Of a stretch of DNA of 57,189 nucleotides, positions 16,143-25,414 are shown in pieces. Source of the DNA: Micavibrio sp. (GTDB taxonomy: Bacteria; Pseudomonadota; Alphaproteobacteria; Micavibrionales; Micavibrionaceae). The position numbers and the translations under genes were made by a program. The notes beneath the pieces were generated by a model, which saw only the letters and a list, made by a program, of their open reading frames with translations, did not search any database and was not told where the DNA came from. The stretch spans positions 1 to 57,189 of the forward strand of contig DUBU01000001.1 in the NCBI GenBank assembly GCA_012960155.1, given 5' to 3'. Positions within the stretch are counted from its first letter, which is position 1. Each line of letters begins with the position of its first letter.

Positions 16143-17950
16143 TACTCATCACCCATCTTAAGCGCGGCGATAAACGCGCTTTGCGGAATTTCGACATTCC
16201 CGTATTGGCGCATTTTCTTCTTACCTTTTTTCTGCTTTTCTAGCAGTTTGCGTTTACGGGATACGTCGCCGCCGTAACATTTGGCGGTTACGTCCTTACG
16301 CATGGCAGAGATGGTTTCGCGGGCAATCACTTTGCCGCCAATAGCCGCCTGCACGGCGATCTTGAACATCTGGCGCGGGATTAAATCTTTCAGGCGCTCA
16401 CACAGCATACGGCCGCGGCGCTCGGCCTGATCGCGCGGCACAACCATCGCCAGCGCGTCAACAGGCTCGGCATTGACCAGCACTTCCATTTTAACCAGAT
16501 CACCCTTGGCGTATTCGGCCAGCTCGTAATCAAAACTTGCGTAACCGCGGCTGATCGATTTCAGGCGGTCATAGAAATCAAATACCACTTCGTTCAGCGG
16601 CAGCTTGTATTTCAGCATCGCACGCTCACCCGCATAGGTCAGGTCGATCTGCACGCCGCGGCGCTCTTCACACAATGTCAGAAGGCCGCCCAGATATTCA
16701 TCAGGCGTCAGAATGGTCGCGTTAATCCATGGTTCGTGGATTTCCTTGATCTTGACCACATCAGGCATGTCGACAGGGTTATATAGCTCCTGAATCGTGC
16801 CATCTGTTTTGTGGATCATATACACAACGCTCGGCGCGGTCGGGATCAAATCAAGGTCAAATTCGCGATCCAGACGCTCCTGAATGATTTCCATGTGCAG
16901 CAGCCCAAGGAAACCACAACGGAAACCCATACCAAGCGCTTGGGAGTTTTCAGGCTCGTAATGCAGCGCCGCGTCATTCAGTTTCAGCTTACCGATAGAA
17001 TCGCGCAGCTTCTCGTATTCGCCGTTATCCGTCGGGAACAGGGAACAGAACACCATCGGCACGCTTGGCTTAAATCCTGCCAGCGGCTTTTCACAGCGCT
17101 TGCGCTCTTCGGTGATCGTATCACCCACCAGCGTTTCGGAGATATCCTTGATACCTGCGGTAATAAAGCCCATCTCACCCGGGCCGAGCGCATCGACCAT
17201 GGTTGGCTTCGGGCCGAAAATACCGACGCGGTCAATCTCGCGCGCGGCCTTCGTACCCATGAAATACGCCTTCATGCCTTTTTTCAGGTAACCGTCAATG
17301 ACGCGCACAAGGATCATCACGCCCAGATAAGGGTCGTACCATGAATCAACCAGCAGCGCCTTGGTCGGTGCTTCGGCATCGCCCTCGCGCGGCGGCGGTA
17401 ATTTGGTAACCACAGCTTCCAGCAGTTCTTCGATACCCTGACCCGTCTTGGCAGAGGCGTGAACGGCATCATCGGCAGGAATGCCGATCACATCTTCGAT
17501 TTCCTGCTGCACGCGATCAGGCTCGGCGGCGGGCAAGTCGATCTTGTTGATCACAGGCACGATCTCGTGATCGTTATCAATCGCTTGGTATACATTGGCC
17601 AGCGTCTGTGCTTCCACCCCTTGGGATGCGTCCACCACCAGAATAGAGCCTTCACAGGACGCCAGAGAACGGGACACTTCGTAGGAAAAATCCACGTGAC
17701 CGGGCGTGTCCATCAGGTTCAGCTGGTATTCAATACCGTCTTTGGCGGTATACATCAGGCGCACGGTTTGCGCTTTGATGGTAATGCCGCGCTCTTGCTC
17801 CAGCTCCATGTTATCAAGAACCTGCTCGCGCATTTCACGGTCGGTCAAGCCGCCGCAATGTTGAATTAAACGGTCGGCCAGCGTGCTTTTGCCGTGGTCG
17901 ATATGGGCGATAATCGCGAAGTTACGGATTTCTGATAGCTTTTTTGTCAT
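16142..17950 (-). CDS. lepA: elongation factor 4 (back-translocase LepA)
   Basis: 602 aa, the normal LepA length. GTPase motifs: [14 protein letters not shown] (G1), the G3 [22 protein letters not shown] (G4). The C-terminal LepA-specific domain shows [21 protein letters not shown]... and ends near [15 protein letters not shown], diagnostic for LepA rather than EF-G. It binds ribosomes and remobilises stalled ones. It is divergent from the unknown gene at 18065 and coupled at its 3' end to the zinc-ribbon gene. Confidence 0.97.
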   Translation of the reverse strand: MTKKLSEIRNFAIIAHIDHGKSTLADRLIQHCGGLTDREMREQVLDNMELEQERGITIKAQTVRLMYTAKDGIEYQLNLMDTPGHVDFSYEVSRSLASCEGSILVVDASQGVEAQTLANVYQAIDNDHEIVPVINKIDLPAAEPDRVQQEIEDVIGIPADDAVHASAKTGQGIEELLEAVVTKLPPPREGDAEAPTKALLVDSWYDPYLGVMILVRVIDGYLKKGMKAYFMGTKAAREIDRVGIFGPKPTMVDALGPGEMGFITAGIKDISETLVGDTITEERKRCEKPLAGFKPSVPMVFCSLFPTDNGEYEKLRDSIGKLKLNDAALHYEPENSQALGMGFRCGFLGLLHMEIIQERLDREFDLDLIPTAPSVVYMIHKTDGTIQELYNPVDMPDVVKIKEIHEPWINATILTPDEYLGGLLTLCEERRGVQIDLTYAGERAMLKYKLPLNEVVFDFYDRLKSISRGYASFDYELAEYAKGDLVKMEVLVNAEPVDALAMVVPRDQAERRGRMLCERLKDLIPRQMFKIAVQAAIGGKVIARETISAMRKDVTAKCYGGDVSRKRKLLEKQKKGKKKMRQYGNVEIPQSAFIAALKMGDE

Positions 17951-18064
17951 GACGCTAGGTTTTATAGCAGAATCGCGGAATTCTCAAGCAAATACAGCAG
18001 CGTTACATTTGCCTAAATATTTTATTGTGATAGGCTGCGGACAATCATAAACAGGGAGACAATC

Positions 18065-19072
18065 ATGAGCGATATAATGTTAAAAAGCTATCAGCGGGAA
18101 TGGCCGAGTTTAGGCGTAGACAGCGCGATTATGGACAAAGACCTCGCGCGTTATATCGACCAGATTTACAGAGATCTGGAAAGCTGGGGGCATGATATGG
18201 ACAAGGACGCGACTTACGCGCTGATCGCCCCTGATCTGACGGCAGAAAAATTCGCCGCATACAGAACCCGTGCTTTCATTGAAATGACCATCAGTCGTTA
18301 TCATGCCGCGATGGCGCCTGAACGCAGATACGATGCCTGGAGTTTAGGCGGCGCAGTCTCCCGTCATGCGATTTTGCAATCGATGGCTGAGCGAGAGTTG
18401 CCGCAGACCGAAGTGCTGATCGCCAAGTTCGGTATACCTGAATCTGTCCCGCCGATGACGGCACAGACTTTGAAGATGATTATAGGGGCGCGCGATGACG
18501 GCACGCTGGAACAGGATATCAAGCAAAGCGCGATGGCAGGGGCTATCGAAGAATTCTGTTTGGCCGAAGCGCTCATCAGGCAGTATGACGCTGCAAAAGA
18601 AACTGACCGCACAACACCGCGCGGCTGTCTCGGCAAAGCCAAAATCGTGCTGGAGCTTCTTGATGAGGCGGGCGAGTATTACGCCCCGCAAACAGTGACC
18701 TTGATGAAGGATAATCACCGCGATGCCGATGAAGCGCCAAAGGCAATGATCTTTGATCGTCAGGCTGCCACGGATCTGCGCGACAAATGTTTGAAGCTCT
18801 TGCTCGCGAATGACTTCAAAGTTGCCCTAGACTTTCAGGCGCAAGGGCATTTCGTTCTCGATTATTCAGGCAGCGGTCACGGCATGATGAAAATGCCGAT
18901 GCAGAGTATCGCCGAGGAACTAAACAAGGCAGGGGCTGATCTGACCGACCCGAAAACCTATGATGCGCTGGGGACCGATATCAAAACCTTCCGTGCCTGT
19001 TATGAACGGGAACGTACAGAGGTTGCGGCCAATGATGAATATAATTTGCTAAAGCCCGCGTTTAAAATATAG
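18065..19072 (+). CDS. hypothetical cytoplasmic protein, 335 aa
   Basis: No family recognised. The start follows CAGGGAGACAATC with good spacing. Product is acidic, predicted mainly helical, with no signal or membrane segment; it contains a glycine-rich turn LDYSGSGHGMMKMP (~263-276). The next gene (19134) lies 61 bases downstream on the same strand and could be co-transcribed. Confidence 0.7.
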   Translation: MSDIMLKSYQREWPSLGVDSAIMDKDLARYIDQIYRDLESWGHDMDKDATYALIAPDLTAEKFAAYRTRAFIEMTISRYHAAMAPERRYDAWSLGGAVSRHAILQSMAERELPQTEVLIAKFGIPESVPPMTAQTLKMIIGARDDGTLEQDIKQSAMAGAIEEFCLAEALIRQYDAAKETDRTTPRGCLGKAKIVLELLDEAGEYYAPQTVTLMKDNHRDADEAPKAMIFDRQAATDLRDKCLKLLLANDFKVALDFQAQGHFVLDYSGSGHGMMKMPMQSIAEELNKAGADLTDPKTYDALGTDIKTFRACYERERTEVAANDEYNLLKPAFKI

Positions 19073-19133
19073 TTTTTTGACATATTGCTAAAGGCAGTGC
19101 TACGCTGCGCTATCCAATATAGGGGAGAGCGCC

Positions 19134-19421
19134 ATGAGCGACGAACGACAAACCAGAGCCGATATCAATATCTATCCATGGGCCACACCTGCTGACCCCA
19201 GCAATGTGCGCGTGGCGATGGAAAAGGGCGAAATGGATCAGGCGCTGCGCATGGCCACGCTGAAAGGCAAGCTGGTCGAGGCCATGAAAAACGCAGGCAT
19301 CGAAGACAGCCAGATTCTCGATTACGGCGTGGGCATCAGTATCAGGAGCCCGACACCGCGCGCTTTGGAAGCAGCCTCAAACCTGACCTTTGTCGAAAAG
19401 CCGAAGGTCTACAGACTTTAA
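19134..19421 (+). CDS. hypothetical small protein, 95 aa
   Basis: No family recognised. GGGGAGAGCGCC precedes the ATG at good distance. The sequence has a central helix (MEKGEMDQALRMATLKGKLVEAMKNAG, described here only as ~30-56) and no targeting signal. It is followed by an intrinsic terminator, so it closes the transcript begun at 18065. Confidence 0.65.
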   Translation: MSDERQTRADINIYPWATPADPSNVRVAMEKGEMDQALRMATLKGKLVEAMKNAGIEDSQILDYGVGISIRSPTPRALEAASNLTFVEKPKVYRL

Positions 19422-19443
19422 CTCCTGACTTCGCTCACAGCAT

Positions 19444-19467
19444 AAAGCCCGCCCAGCGGGCTTTTTT
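19444..19467 (+). terminator. rho-independent terminator after the 95-aa gene
   Basis: AAAGCCCGC (19444-19452) pairs with GCGGGCTTT (19456-19464) around a short loop and is followed by T residues. Confidence 0.88.
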
Positions 19468-19502
19468 ATTGCTGACTCATTGGCGGGTGATAGAATTGTC
19501 TC

Positions 19503-20210
19503 ATGCTTAAAAATCTTCTGATCCTCTTGCTTTGTTTTCTGGTAACAGCCTGCGCGCAGTTGCCAACATCCGAGCGTCTTGAAAATGTTCGGGCGGAGCG
19601 GGAGCAGGAGATTGCGCTAACCCTTGCCGACCACGGCTATCTCTATGGCGCGCCTGTGTTTGTGCGCGGCTTCAAGGATGAAGGCGTGATTGAACTCTGG
19701 ATACAAAGGCCTGAACAAAAGACATTCGCACTCTATAAGTCCTATCCGATTTGCACGTTCTCGGGTGATCTGGGGCCAAAGCTTGCCGAAGGGGATGAGC
19801 AAGCTCCTGAAGGTTTTTACCGCGTAGGTAAGGGCCAGATGAACCCATGGAGCCGCGAGCACCTGTCTTTCAATTTAGGTTTTCCCAATGAATATGACGA
19901 AAGTTTAGGTCGCACGGGTAGTAACCTGATGATCCATGGTGGCTGTGCCTCTGTTGGTTGCTATGCAATGACCGATGAAGCCATGGAGGAGATTTACCTC
20001 CTGGTGGAAGCAGCCTTGCGCGAAGGGCAGAAAACCGTTCCTGTGCACCTTTTCCCGTTCCGCCTGAACGCCCGTAATATGGCCTATTACCAAAACCATG
20101 AATGGATGCCGTTCTGGGAAAATCTGAAACAGGGCTATGACATTTTTGAACTCAGTCATATCCCGCCGAATGTCGATGTTCGCAAATGGGAATATGCGTT
20201 CCGTAAATAA
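19503..20210 (+). CDS. YafK-type L,D-transpeptidase family lipoprotein
   Basis: 235 aa. The N-terminus MLKNLLILLLCFLVTAC is a lipoprotein signal with lipobox LVTAC, so Cys17 would be lipidated. The catalytic YkuD-type block is SNLMIHGGCASVGCYAMTD (~141-159), with the HGG-x-x-x-x-G-C-Y arrangement of the YafK branch. In E. coli the YafK member (DpaA/LdtF) detaches Braun lipoprotein from peptidoglycan rather than making cross-links; the same activity is inferred, not shown. It starts a transcript after the terminator at 19467. Confidence 0.88.
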   Translation: MLKNLLILLLCFLVTACAQLPTSERLENVRAEREQEIALTLADHGYLYGAPVFVRGFKDEGVIELWIQRPEQKTFALYKSYPICTFSGDLGPKLAEGDEQAPEGFYRVGKGQMNPWSREHLSFNLGFPNEYDESLGRTGSNLMIHGGCASVGCYAMTDEAMEEIYLLVEAALREGQKTVPVHLFPFRLNARNMAYYQNHEWMPFWENLKQGYDIFELSHIPPNVDVRKWEYAFRK

Positions 20211-20310
20211 CGGCTAAGTTACAAACTGTGCGGCGCAGCACGCCTTGCGCTTGCGCCATCTATAATGCTTTGCTACCGTTTTTCTCATAAAAATAAACAG
20301 GGAATGGTTA

Positions 20311-21072
20311 ATGCAAAGAGGTTATTTGAGGCAGGCGTTTCACGCCGCTGACAAAGCGCTGGATTGGTGGTTCGGGGATCGCCGCGCCTGGGCAAGGGAC
20401 TACCGTAAACTATCCAAGAAGATTGAGCGATTTACAGATCACGAATTGGTGGAGACAATGCCAAAGGGTGAATATGTGCGCCTTGGGGATGTGCGTCGTA
20501 TCTTTACGCAAATTGGCGCGCGCCTGGAATATGATCATTCATACGAAAACTTCATGATGTATATCGAGCCTGTTTTTCAGACTTTGATAGAGCAAGCGCA
20601 GCGCGGCGACATACCATGTTTTGCGCGTGTAGAAGAAGACCTAAGTGTTGATGGCCGCTTCAGAGTGCGCGATATTCTGGCCGCGATCCTGAAGGCGGAG
20701 CTTCCTGAAGGTGCTTCGCAAGATACACGCTTCCGCACAGAGAAAATCTTCGTGCCTATAATGCCTGATATAGATGAAACAACGCAGCTCGGACGTATCC
20801 AGCGCTGGTTCAATACGAACTTGCCGCTCGCCACGCCTTCAACAGAAGGGGAAGAGAAAGAGGTGACAACCGAATACGTGCTGAATCTCAAGCGTCCGCT
20901 GATTATGGCGGTTGGCTATGCTTCTGATTATCACGGGATTGGACGCGCAATTGCCAAATACGATATCCCCAAGCTCGAAGATACAATGTTTGAGCGCAGT
21001 AATTTTGACCGTCGCCGCCGTCAAAAAGCGGCCGAACCGCGCTACTATCGAGGTCATCGTGTCGATAAGTAG
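20311..21072 (+). CDS. hypothetical protein, 253 aa
   Basis: Not recognised. CAGGGAATGG precedes the start. The protein is charged, without signal peptide or clear membrane helix, and ends in a strongly basic tail (FDRRRRQKAAEPRYYRGHR). It follows the L,D-transpeptidase by 100 bases in the same direction. The basic C-terminus could bind nucleic acid or membrane, but nothing specific is visible. Confidence 0.65.
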   Translation: MQRGYLRQAFHAADKALDWWFGDRRAWARDYRKLSKKIERFTDHELVETMPKGEYVRLGDVRRIFTQIGARLEYDHSYENFMMYIEPVFQTLIEQAQRGDIPCFARVEEDLSVDGRFRVRDILAAILKAELPEGASQDTRFRTEKIFVPIMPDIDETTQLGRIQRWFNTNLPLATPSTEGEEKEVTTEYVLNLKRPLIMAVGYASDYHGIGRAIAKYDIPKLEDTMFERSNFDRRRRQKAAEPRYYRGHRVDK

Positions 21073-21153
21073 CACGACCTTAAAAGCCATTTGAAATGAA
21101 TCGTTTTTTGCGCTTTAATCCGCAGCGTTAAAACACAAAATAAAAGGATCACT

Positions 21154-21498
21154 ATGTATAAGAAGCAAATATTCCGTATGGCGATTATCGCGCCGGTTGT
21201 CATCGCGATGGTGGTTGTTACGGCTTTGGTCTATATAATCCTGCACAGCGCTGTTGCAGGCGATGGACAGTATCTGGAACACGTTCCTGAAGCATCTGAA
21301 ATTCATGAAGAGGCGTCAGCGGCAGGATGTAATTTTAATTACCTCGTGGGCCAGAATGTGAATGATGCTTATCTGAACTTGGGACGCCCAGTGCGTGTTA
21401 TCGAACCTGGTGACGCCGTCACACAGGACTTTAACCCGGAACGCGTCAACGTTATTGTCGATACGCAAGGTTATGTGACAGAAGTAACTTGCGGTTAA
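21154..21498 (+). CDS. membrane-anchored peptidase inhibitor I78 family protein
   Basis: 114 aa. Residues ~8-32 are a hydrophobic anchor (MAIIAPVVIAMVVVTALVYI). The rest is an I78 inhibitor: Cys in EASAAGCNFNYLVGQN, then RPVRVIEPGDAVTQDFNPER and a C-terminal VTEVTCG, the two cysteines forming the family disulphide. I78 proteins inhibit serine peptidases of the S1/S8 type. The domain faces the periplasm. AAAGGATCACT precedes the start. A terminator lies 27 bases after the stop. Confidence 0.85.
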   Translation: MYKKQIFRMAIIAPVVIAMVVVTALVYIILHSAVAGDGQYLEHVPEASEIHEEASAAGCNFNYLVGQNVNDAYLNLGRPVRVIEPGDAVTQDFNPERVNVIVDTQGYVTEVTCG

Positions 21499-21524
21499 CC
21501 TGCTGTTAACCAAATCAGAGTATA

Positions 21525-21559
21525 AAAAAACCGCGTCGGACACACCCTCGCGGTTTTTT
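21525..21559. terminator. bidirectional terminator between the I78 gene and the small-gene cassette
   Basis: AAAAAACCGCG (21525-21535) pairs perfectly with CGCGGTTTTTT (21549-21559). Both strands end in a T run, so it serves the rightward I78 gene and the leftward cassette. Confidence 0.88.
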
Positions 21560-21621
21560 AAATTCTATATATCAACCTGAATAGTGATCTTGTGGTGAAG
21601 ATAAATATTCAGACTGAAATG

Positions 21622-21792
21622 TTACTTAGGTGCAAATTCAGGATTGAAGTCTGCGCCTGCATCGTTAACTGCGTCGTAAGACGTAACGCCTGCATAGTAA
21701 TCTGCAACGCCTGCACCTGTACCCGCATTCAGGGTAAAAGCAGCAACAGGGTTACCAATTTCTGTTTTCAGTGCTGTTCCTGTGATAGCCAT
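21622..21792 (-). CDS. small protein, 56 aa, last gene of the four-gene cassette
   Basis: Read directly from the minus strand: the protein begins MAITGTALKTEIGN and ends DFNPEFAPK. A very strong ribosome site, GAGAGGAGTG, precedes the ATG. The peptide is small-residue-rich (Ala, Gly, Thr), acidic, without cysteine or membrane segment. It starts 24 bases after the stop of the 105-aa gene. A short, strongly translated gene at the end of an operon could be a secreted or structural peptide; no family is recognised. Confidence 0.6.
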   Translation of the reverse strand: MAITGTALKTEIGNPVAAFTLNAGTGAGVADYYAGVTSYDAVNDAGADFNPEFAPK

Positions 21793-21816
21793 AGTTTACA
21801 CTCCTCTCTCTACCAT

Positions 21817-22134
21817 TTACGCTCGATGGATAATTAGGGGGTAATAGTCGCCTTCTTGCGGTTCACCCGTTTCATCATCCGTCAATACCATCAGAACCTG
21901 GAAAGCGTTATCCATATACTTTGTTAATTCTGGATGAACCGGAATTCCAAAGTTCCTGATGTCTCCATCATTCATAACGAAGTTTAAATTCCTGCTATCT
22001 AGATCAAATTCCAACCAAGATAACTGTGCATTAAACGGTTTGTTATGAAAGATCATAGCCTCTGCACGGTCATTAACGACCAGCTCGACTTTAACTTTCT
22101 CATCAGGGTTTACGCCTTCATTGTAAACGGTCAC
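21817..22134 (-). CDS. hypothetical protein, 105 aa, cassette gene 3
   Basis: GTG start at 22134 with AAGGAAAA upstream. The sequence is acidic with alternating hydrophobic residues suggestive of a beta-rich fold (KVKVELVVNDRAEAMIF, QLSWLEFDLDS, QVLMVLTDDETG). No cysteine, signal peptide or known motif. It sits 124 bases after the 111-aa gene and 24 bases before the 56-aa gene on the same strand. Confidence 0.6.
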   Translation of the reverse strand: MTVYNEGVNPDEKVKVELVVNDRAEAMIFHNKPFNAQLSWLEFDLDSRNLNFVMNDGDIRNFGIPVHPELTKYMDNAFQVLMVLTDDETGEPQEGDYYPLIIHRA

Positions 22135-22227
22135 CGGTGTTTTCCTTTTTATTTACCGCGTTTACGGTTCTTTGGGTACACCCTGATATACTAAGCCGTT
22201 CTTACCTAATATTCAACACGAGTTACA

Positions 22228-22242
22228 TTAACATAATGTTAA
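22228..22242. promoter_or_regulatory. perfect 15-base palindrome within the cassette
   Basis: TTAACATAATGTTAA, seven-base arms and one-base centre, in the 124-base gap between cassette genes 2 and 3. Its layout matches two other palindromes at 9430-9444 and 22821-22835. Operator role is conjecture. Confidence 0.3.
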
Positions 22243-22258
22243 ATATCGGGATAATTCC

Positions 22259-22594
22259 TTACATTCGGAAGTGTGGGTCCGTCCTTAAAATTGGCGCCTC
22301 TGCGACTTCCGGTTCAGTATCCTCTACGCTAGGCGCTTCAACTGTTCCTTCGGCTTCCATACCGAATATACGCGCTAGCAGATTTCCATTTTGCATATTT
22401 TCAACACGATTTGCAAGTTCTTCGAGCTGAAAAAAGCGAAAACCCGATTCTATGACTTCTAAAACACCGTCTACAACACTGTCGGCCTGATCAAATGCTG
22501 ACTGTAGAGAAGGCGTGCCTTCAAAGCCTAACGTATTGAATATAGTCGATAAAATCCAGTTGGTTGCTGGGGTTTCCGTCGCTGTATCTTCCAT
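22259..22594 (-). CDS. hypothetical acidic protein, 111 aa, cassette gene 2
   Basis: A consensus ribosome site AGGAGG lies seven bases before the ATG. The N-terminal half has a hydrophobic amphipathic region (NWILSTIFNTLGFEG) and a helix that reads as coiled coil (FFQLEELANRVENMQNG). The tail is Glu/Pro/Ala-rich (VEAPSVEDTEPEVAEAPIL), probably disordered. Not recognised. Confidence 0.6.
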   Translation of the reverse strand: MEDTATETPATNWILSTIFNTLGFEGTPSLQSAFDQADSVVDGVLEVIESGFRFFQLEELANRVENMQNGNLLARIFGMEAEGTVEAPSVEDTEPEVAEAPILRTDPHFRM

Positions 22595-22622
22595 AATTTC
22601 GTCCTCCTATTAACATCGCCAT

Positions 22623-22727
22623 TTATTTACTACCACTCTTGCAAAACTGCGGCTGTAGAGCCTCTGTTTTGTAAAAATGGACGCTTAGCGTCGCAAGAAC
22701 CAAAATTTGAATGAAAAGCAGATACAT
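22623..22727 (-). CDS. 34-aa single-pass membrane peptide, cassette gene 1
   Basis: A very short gene: begins MYLLFIQILVLATLSVHFYK, ends PQFCKSGSK. AGAGGTG precedes the ATG at six bases. Residues 2-18 form one membrane helix, with a short Cys-bearing tail. It lies 28 bases upstream of cassette gene 2 and downstream of a plausible promoter, so it would be the first gene. Its size, hydrophobicity and strong start resemble small regulatory or toxin-like membrane peptides, but no antitoxin is identifiable. Confidence 0.5.
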   Translation of the reverse strand: MYLLFIQILVLATLSVHFYKTEALQPQFCKSGSK

Positions 22728-22765
22728 ACAACACCTCTATCGCTCTTATTCTTACCGTTGATTTG

Positions 22766-22795
22766 ATGATAACAAAAAGAATGAGATTTGCGCAA
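22766..22795 (-). promoter_or_regulatory. candidate promoter of the small-gene cassette
   Basis: On the minus strand TTGCGC (22795-22790) and TATCAT (22771-22766) are 18 bases apart, giving a leader of about 30 bases before the 34-aa gene. The upstream DNA is very AT-rich and holds the palindrome at 22821-22835. Confidence 0.35.
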
Positions 22796-22820
22796 GTAAT
22801 TAATAAAAATATTTTTAAAA

Positions 22821-22835
22821 GTAATATAATATTAC
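22821..22835. promoter_or_regulatory. perfect 15-base palindrome upstream of the cassette promoter
   Basis: GTAATATAATATTAC, seven-base arms. It could be an operator, or on the minus strand a weak AT-type terminator for purH since T residues follow (CTTTTAAAAATATTTTTATT). Confidence 0.3.
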
Positions 22836-22873
22836 AAAATATTGTCTAAGGTGTTGTTTTTATTGGGTTTTGA

Positions 22874-24508
22874 TTAGTGGCGGAAATGGCGCATTTCTGT
22901 AAATACCATAGCCAGGCCGCGATCGTTGGCCGCGGCAATGACATCTTCATCGCGAATCGAGCCGCCAGGCTGGATTACAGCCGTCGCACCAGCCTCTGCA
23001 GCGGTGATCAAGCCGTCAGAAAATGGGAAGAACGCATCTGATGCCACAACAGACCCTTTGGTCAGCGGCGCATCCAGACCTTCTTTCTCGGCGGCTTCCT
23101 TGGCCTTCAGGGCGGCGATTCGGGTCGAATCAACACGGCTCATTTGGCCTGCGCCAATGCCGACTGTCGCGCCGTTTTTGGCGTATACAATGGCGTTGGA
23201 CTTCACATGCTTGGCCACACGGAAGGCAAAAAGCATATCTTTCAGCTCTTGTTCAGTCGGCTCGCGGTCGGTCACGACCTTCAAATCATCAAGTGTGATT
23301 CGGCCATTATCCAAATCCTGAACCAGCAACCCACCTGACAGGCTTTTAACGATTCGGCGGTGATCCGCAGGGTTAGGCATAGAACCTGTTGTCAGAACGC
23401 GCAGCTTTTCTTTGCTTTTCAGCAGATCAATCGCATCAGCCTCAATAGAGGGCGCAATAATCACTTCGCTGAAAACCTTGATAATCTCTTCTGCTGTTGC
23501 CTTGTTCAGCGGACGATTCAGCGCAATGATGCCACCAAACGCACTGACAGGGTCGCAGCGTAGGGCGTTTTTATAGGCTTCAAGCGTATCCTTACCGCGC
23601 GCAACACCGCAGGGGTTGGCGTGCTTGATAATCGCAACGGCTGGCTCTTCAAACTCTGAGATCAGCTCGAACGCGGCATCTGTATCATTCAGGTTGTTAT
23701 AAGACAGCTCTTTACCTTGCACTTGCGATGCTGTGGCAACACCTGCACGGTCTGTGCCGTCCAGATAGAGCGCGGCGCGCTGGTGAGAGTTCTCGCCATA
23801 ACGCAATGTTTCTTTCCAATTGCCCGAAAAGCTGATGCGGCGCGGGAATTCATCTTGATCAATCTCGTTAGAAAACCAGCTGGCAATGTTGGAATCATAC
23901 GTCGCCGTCAGGGCGTAGGCGTTCGCGGCCAGTCGTTTGCGGGTTGTAAAGGTCGTCGCGCCGTCATGGGCGTCCATATCATCCAGAACCTTCTGGTAAT
24001 CCTGCGGGTCGGTAACAATCGCCACATATTCATGGTTTTTCGCAGCCGCACGCACCATCGCAGGGCCGCCAATATCAATGTTCTCGATTGCTTTCTGGTA
24101 ATCGGCGCCGTCTTTAACAACTTCGCTGAACGGGTACAGGTTCACCACAACCAGATCAATCTCGCCAATCTCGTTATCGGTCATGGCTTGCTTATGCGCG
24201 GGGTCATCACGGCGCGCCAGAATGCCGCCATGTACTTTAGGGTGTAGCGTCTTGACGCGGCCATCCATAATCTCGGGGAAGCCTGTGAAATCGGAAACAT
24301 CACGAACCTCGATCCCTTGTTCCTTCAAGGATTTTGCCGTTCCGCCTGTAGACAGAATTTCAACGCCATACTCTTTCAGCTTGGCGGCAAAATCATGAAG
24401 ACCGTCTTTATTGGATACGGAGATAAGGGCGCGGCGCACAGGCACGGCGCGCGGGTCACGCATAGGATCTGTTTGGGACATAGTTTTCTTGGCTGCTTGG
24501 TTTTCCAT
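22874..24508 (-). CDS. purH: bifunctional AICAR formyltransferase / IMP cyclohydrolase
   Basis: 544 aa. The N-terminal IMP cyclohydrolase (MGS-like) begins at [17 protein letters not shown] and contains [11 protein letters not shown] and [20 protein letters not shown]; the C-terminal transformylase contains [28 protein letters not shown] and [10 protein letters not shown]. Together they carry out the last two steps of purine synthesis. Start uncertain between 24508 and 24481. It lies 39 bases after cheR on the same strand and may be read through from the chemotaxis operon. Confidence 0.96.
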   Translation of the reverse strand: MENQAAKKTMSQTDPMRDPRAVPVRRALISVSNKDGLHDFAAKLKEYGVEILSTGGTAKSLKEQGIEVRDVSDFTGFPEIMDGRVKTLHPKVHGGILARRDDPAHKQAMTDNEIGEIDLVVVNLYPFSEVVKDGADYQKAIENIDIGGPAMVRAAAKNHEYVAIVTDPQDYQKVLDDMDAHDGATTFTTRKRLAANAYALTATYDSNIASWFSNEIDQDEFPRRISFSGNWKETLRYGENSHQRAALYLDGTDRAGVATASQVQGKELSYNNLNDTDAAFELISEFEEPAVAIIKHANPCGVARGKDTLEAYKNALRCDPVSAFGGIIALNRPLNKATAEEIIKVFSEVIIAPSIEADAIDLLKSKEKLRVLTTGSMPNPADHRRIVKSLSGGLLVQDLDNGRITLDDLKVVTDREPTEQELKDMLFAFRVAKHVKSNAIVYAKNGATVGIGAGQMSRVDSTRIAALKAKEAAEKEGLDAPLTKGSVVASDAFFPFSDGLITAAEAGATAVIQPGGSIRDEDVIAAANDRGLAMVFTEMRHFRH

Positions 24509-24547
24509 GAGACATTTCTAGTGCAAACAGGCACTTTTGTCTACGGC

Positions 24548-25390
24548 CTATGCGGTCATGGAATCTAAATCATGTGCGCTGTCTTGCAGAACATAAAGCC
24601 CGCGACGCTCCGCCAGTGCCTTAAAGCTGTCGGTCAGGCCTATAATGGTTTCAGCACCGCCGAGGAACAAAAAGCCATCCGCAGCCATATGATTAGAAAT
24701 ACGGTTCAGAATGTCGGACTTCGTGGCTTCGTCGAAATAGATCAGCACGTTGCGGCAGAATACAACATCGAATTGACCTTTTGAGTCCATGCTGTCCAGC
24801 AGGTTGAATTTCTCAAACTTCACCATGCTGCGGACATCGTCATTCAAACGCCAGCCATCACCTTCAGTAGTGAAGTATTTCAGAAGCAGCTGAACGGGCA
24901 TACCGCGCTGAACTTCGAATTGTGAGAAAAAACCTTCTCGCGCAGTATTTAGAACCTTATCGGCAATATCTGTGGCGATGATCTCGACATTCAGATTTTC
25001 GATCAAGGCGGCGTGCTCTTTTAATAAGATCGCAAGTGAGTAGGGCTCTTGCCCTGTCGAGGATGCTGCACACCAAATGCGCACTGTGCTCTTTTTCTTT
25101 CTGTGTTTGGCCAGATAGGGCAGAACCGTATTGGCAAACAGATCAAAAGGCTTCTGGTCTCGGAAGAAAAACGTCTCGTTTGTGGTCATAGCCTCAACGA
25201 TATCCTTGATGACCTCTTCATCAGGAACGCCGCGCAGCGCCATAGTCAGACCTTCCAGCGAAGCGTAGCCCCATTTCTTGGCGACAGGCGTTAGCCGTGA
25301 ATCCAGCAAATAGGCTTTATCTTGTGTAATCGACAGGCCAGATCTGGCCTTGAGGATGTCGCGATAAATATCAAAGTCCGTGATACGCAT
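24548..25390 (-). CDS. cheR: chemotaxis protein methyltransferase CheR
   Basis: 280 aa. Methylates glutamates on chemoreceptors using SAM. The N-terminal helical domain (~1-80) is followed by the Rossmann domain: TTNETFFFRDQKPF, RIWCAASSTGQEPYSLAIL (motif I), and FDVVFCRNVLIYFD. Placed after cheB with a 24-base gap. No chemoreceptor gene lies in the window, so its substrates are encoded elsewhere. Confidence 0.95.
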   Translation of the reverse strand: MRITDFDIYRDILKARSGLSITQDKAYLLDSRLTPVAKKWGYASLEGLTMALRGVPDEEVIKDIVEAMTTNETFFFRDQKPFDLFANTVLPYLAKHRKKKSTVRIWCAASSTGQEPYSLAILLKEHAALIENLNVEIIATDIADKVLNTAREGFFSQFEVQRGMPVQLLLKYFTTEGDGWRLNDDVRSMVKFEKFNLLDSMDSKGQFDVVFCRNVLIYFDEATKSDILNRISNHMAADGFLFLGGAETIIGLTDSFKALAERRGLYVLQDSAHDLDSMTA

Positions 25391-25414
25391 AGGAAGTATC
25401 TTATCCTCGGATGG

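Noticed and set aside
21493-21511. GGTTAACCTGCTGTTAACC, a perfect match to the CtrA box spacing TTAA-N7-TTAA and also an inverted repeat
   Set aside because: It straddles the stop codon of the I78 gene and lies between two converging genes, with no start downstream that it could control. Likely chance, though a CtrA system is plausible because chpT is present.
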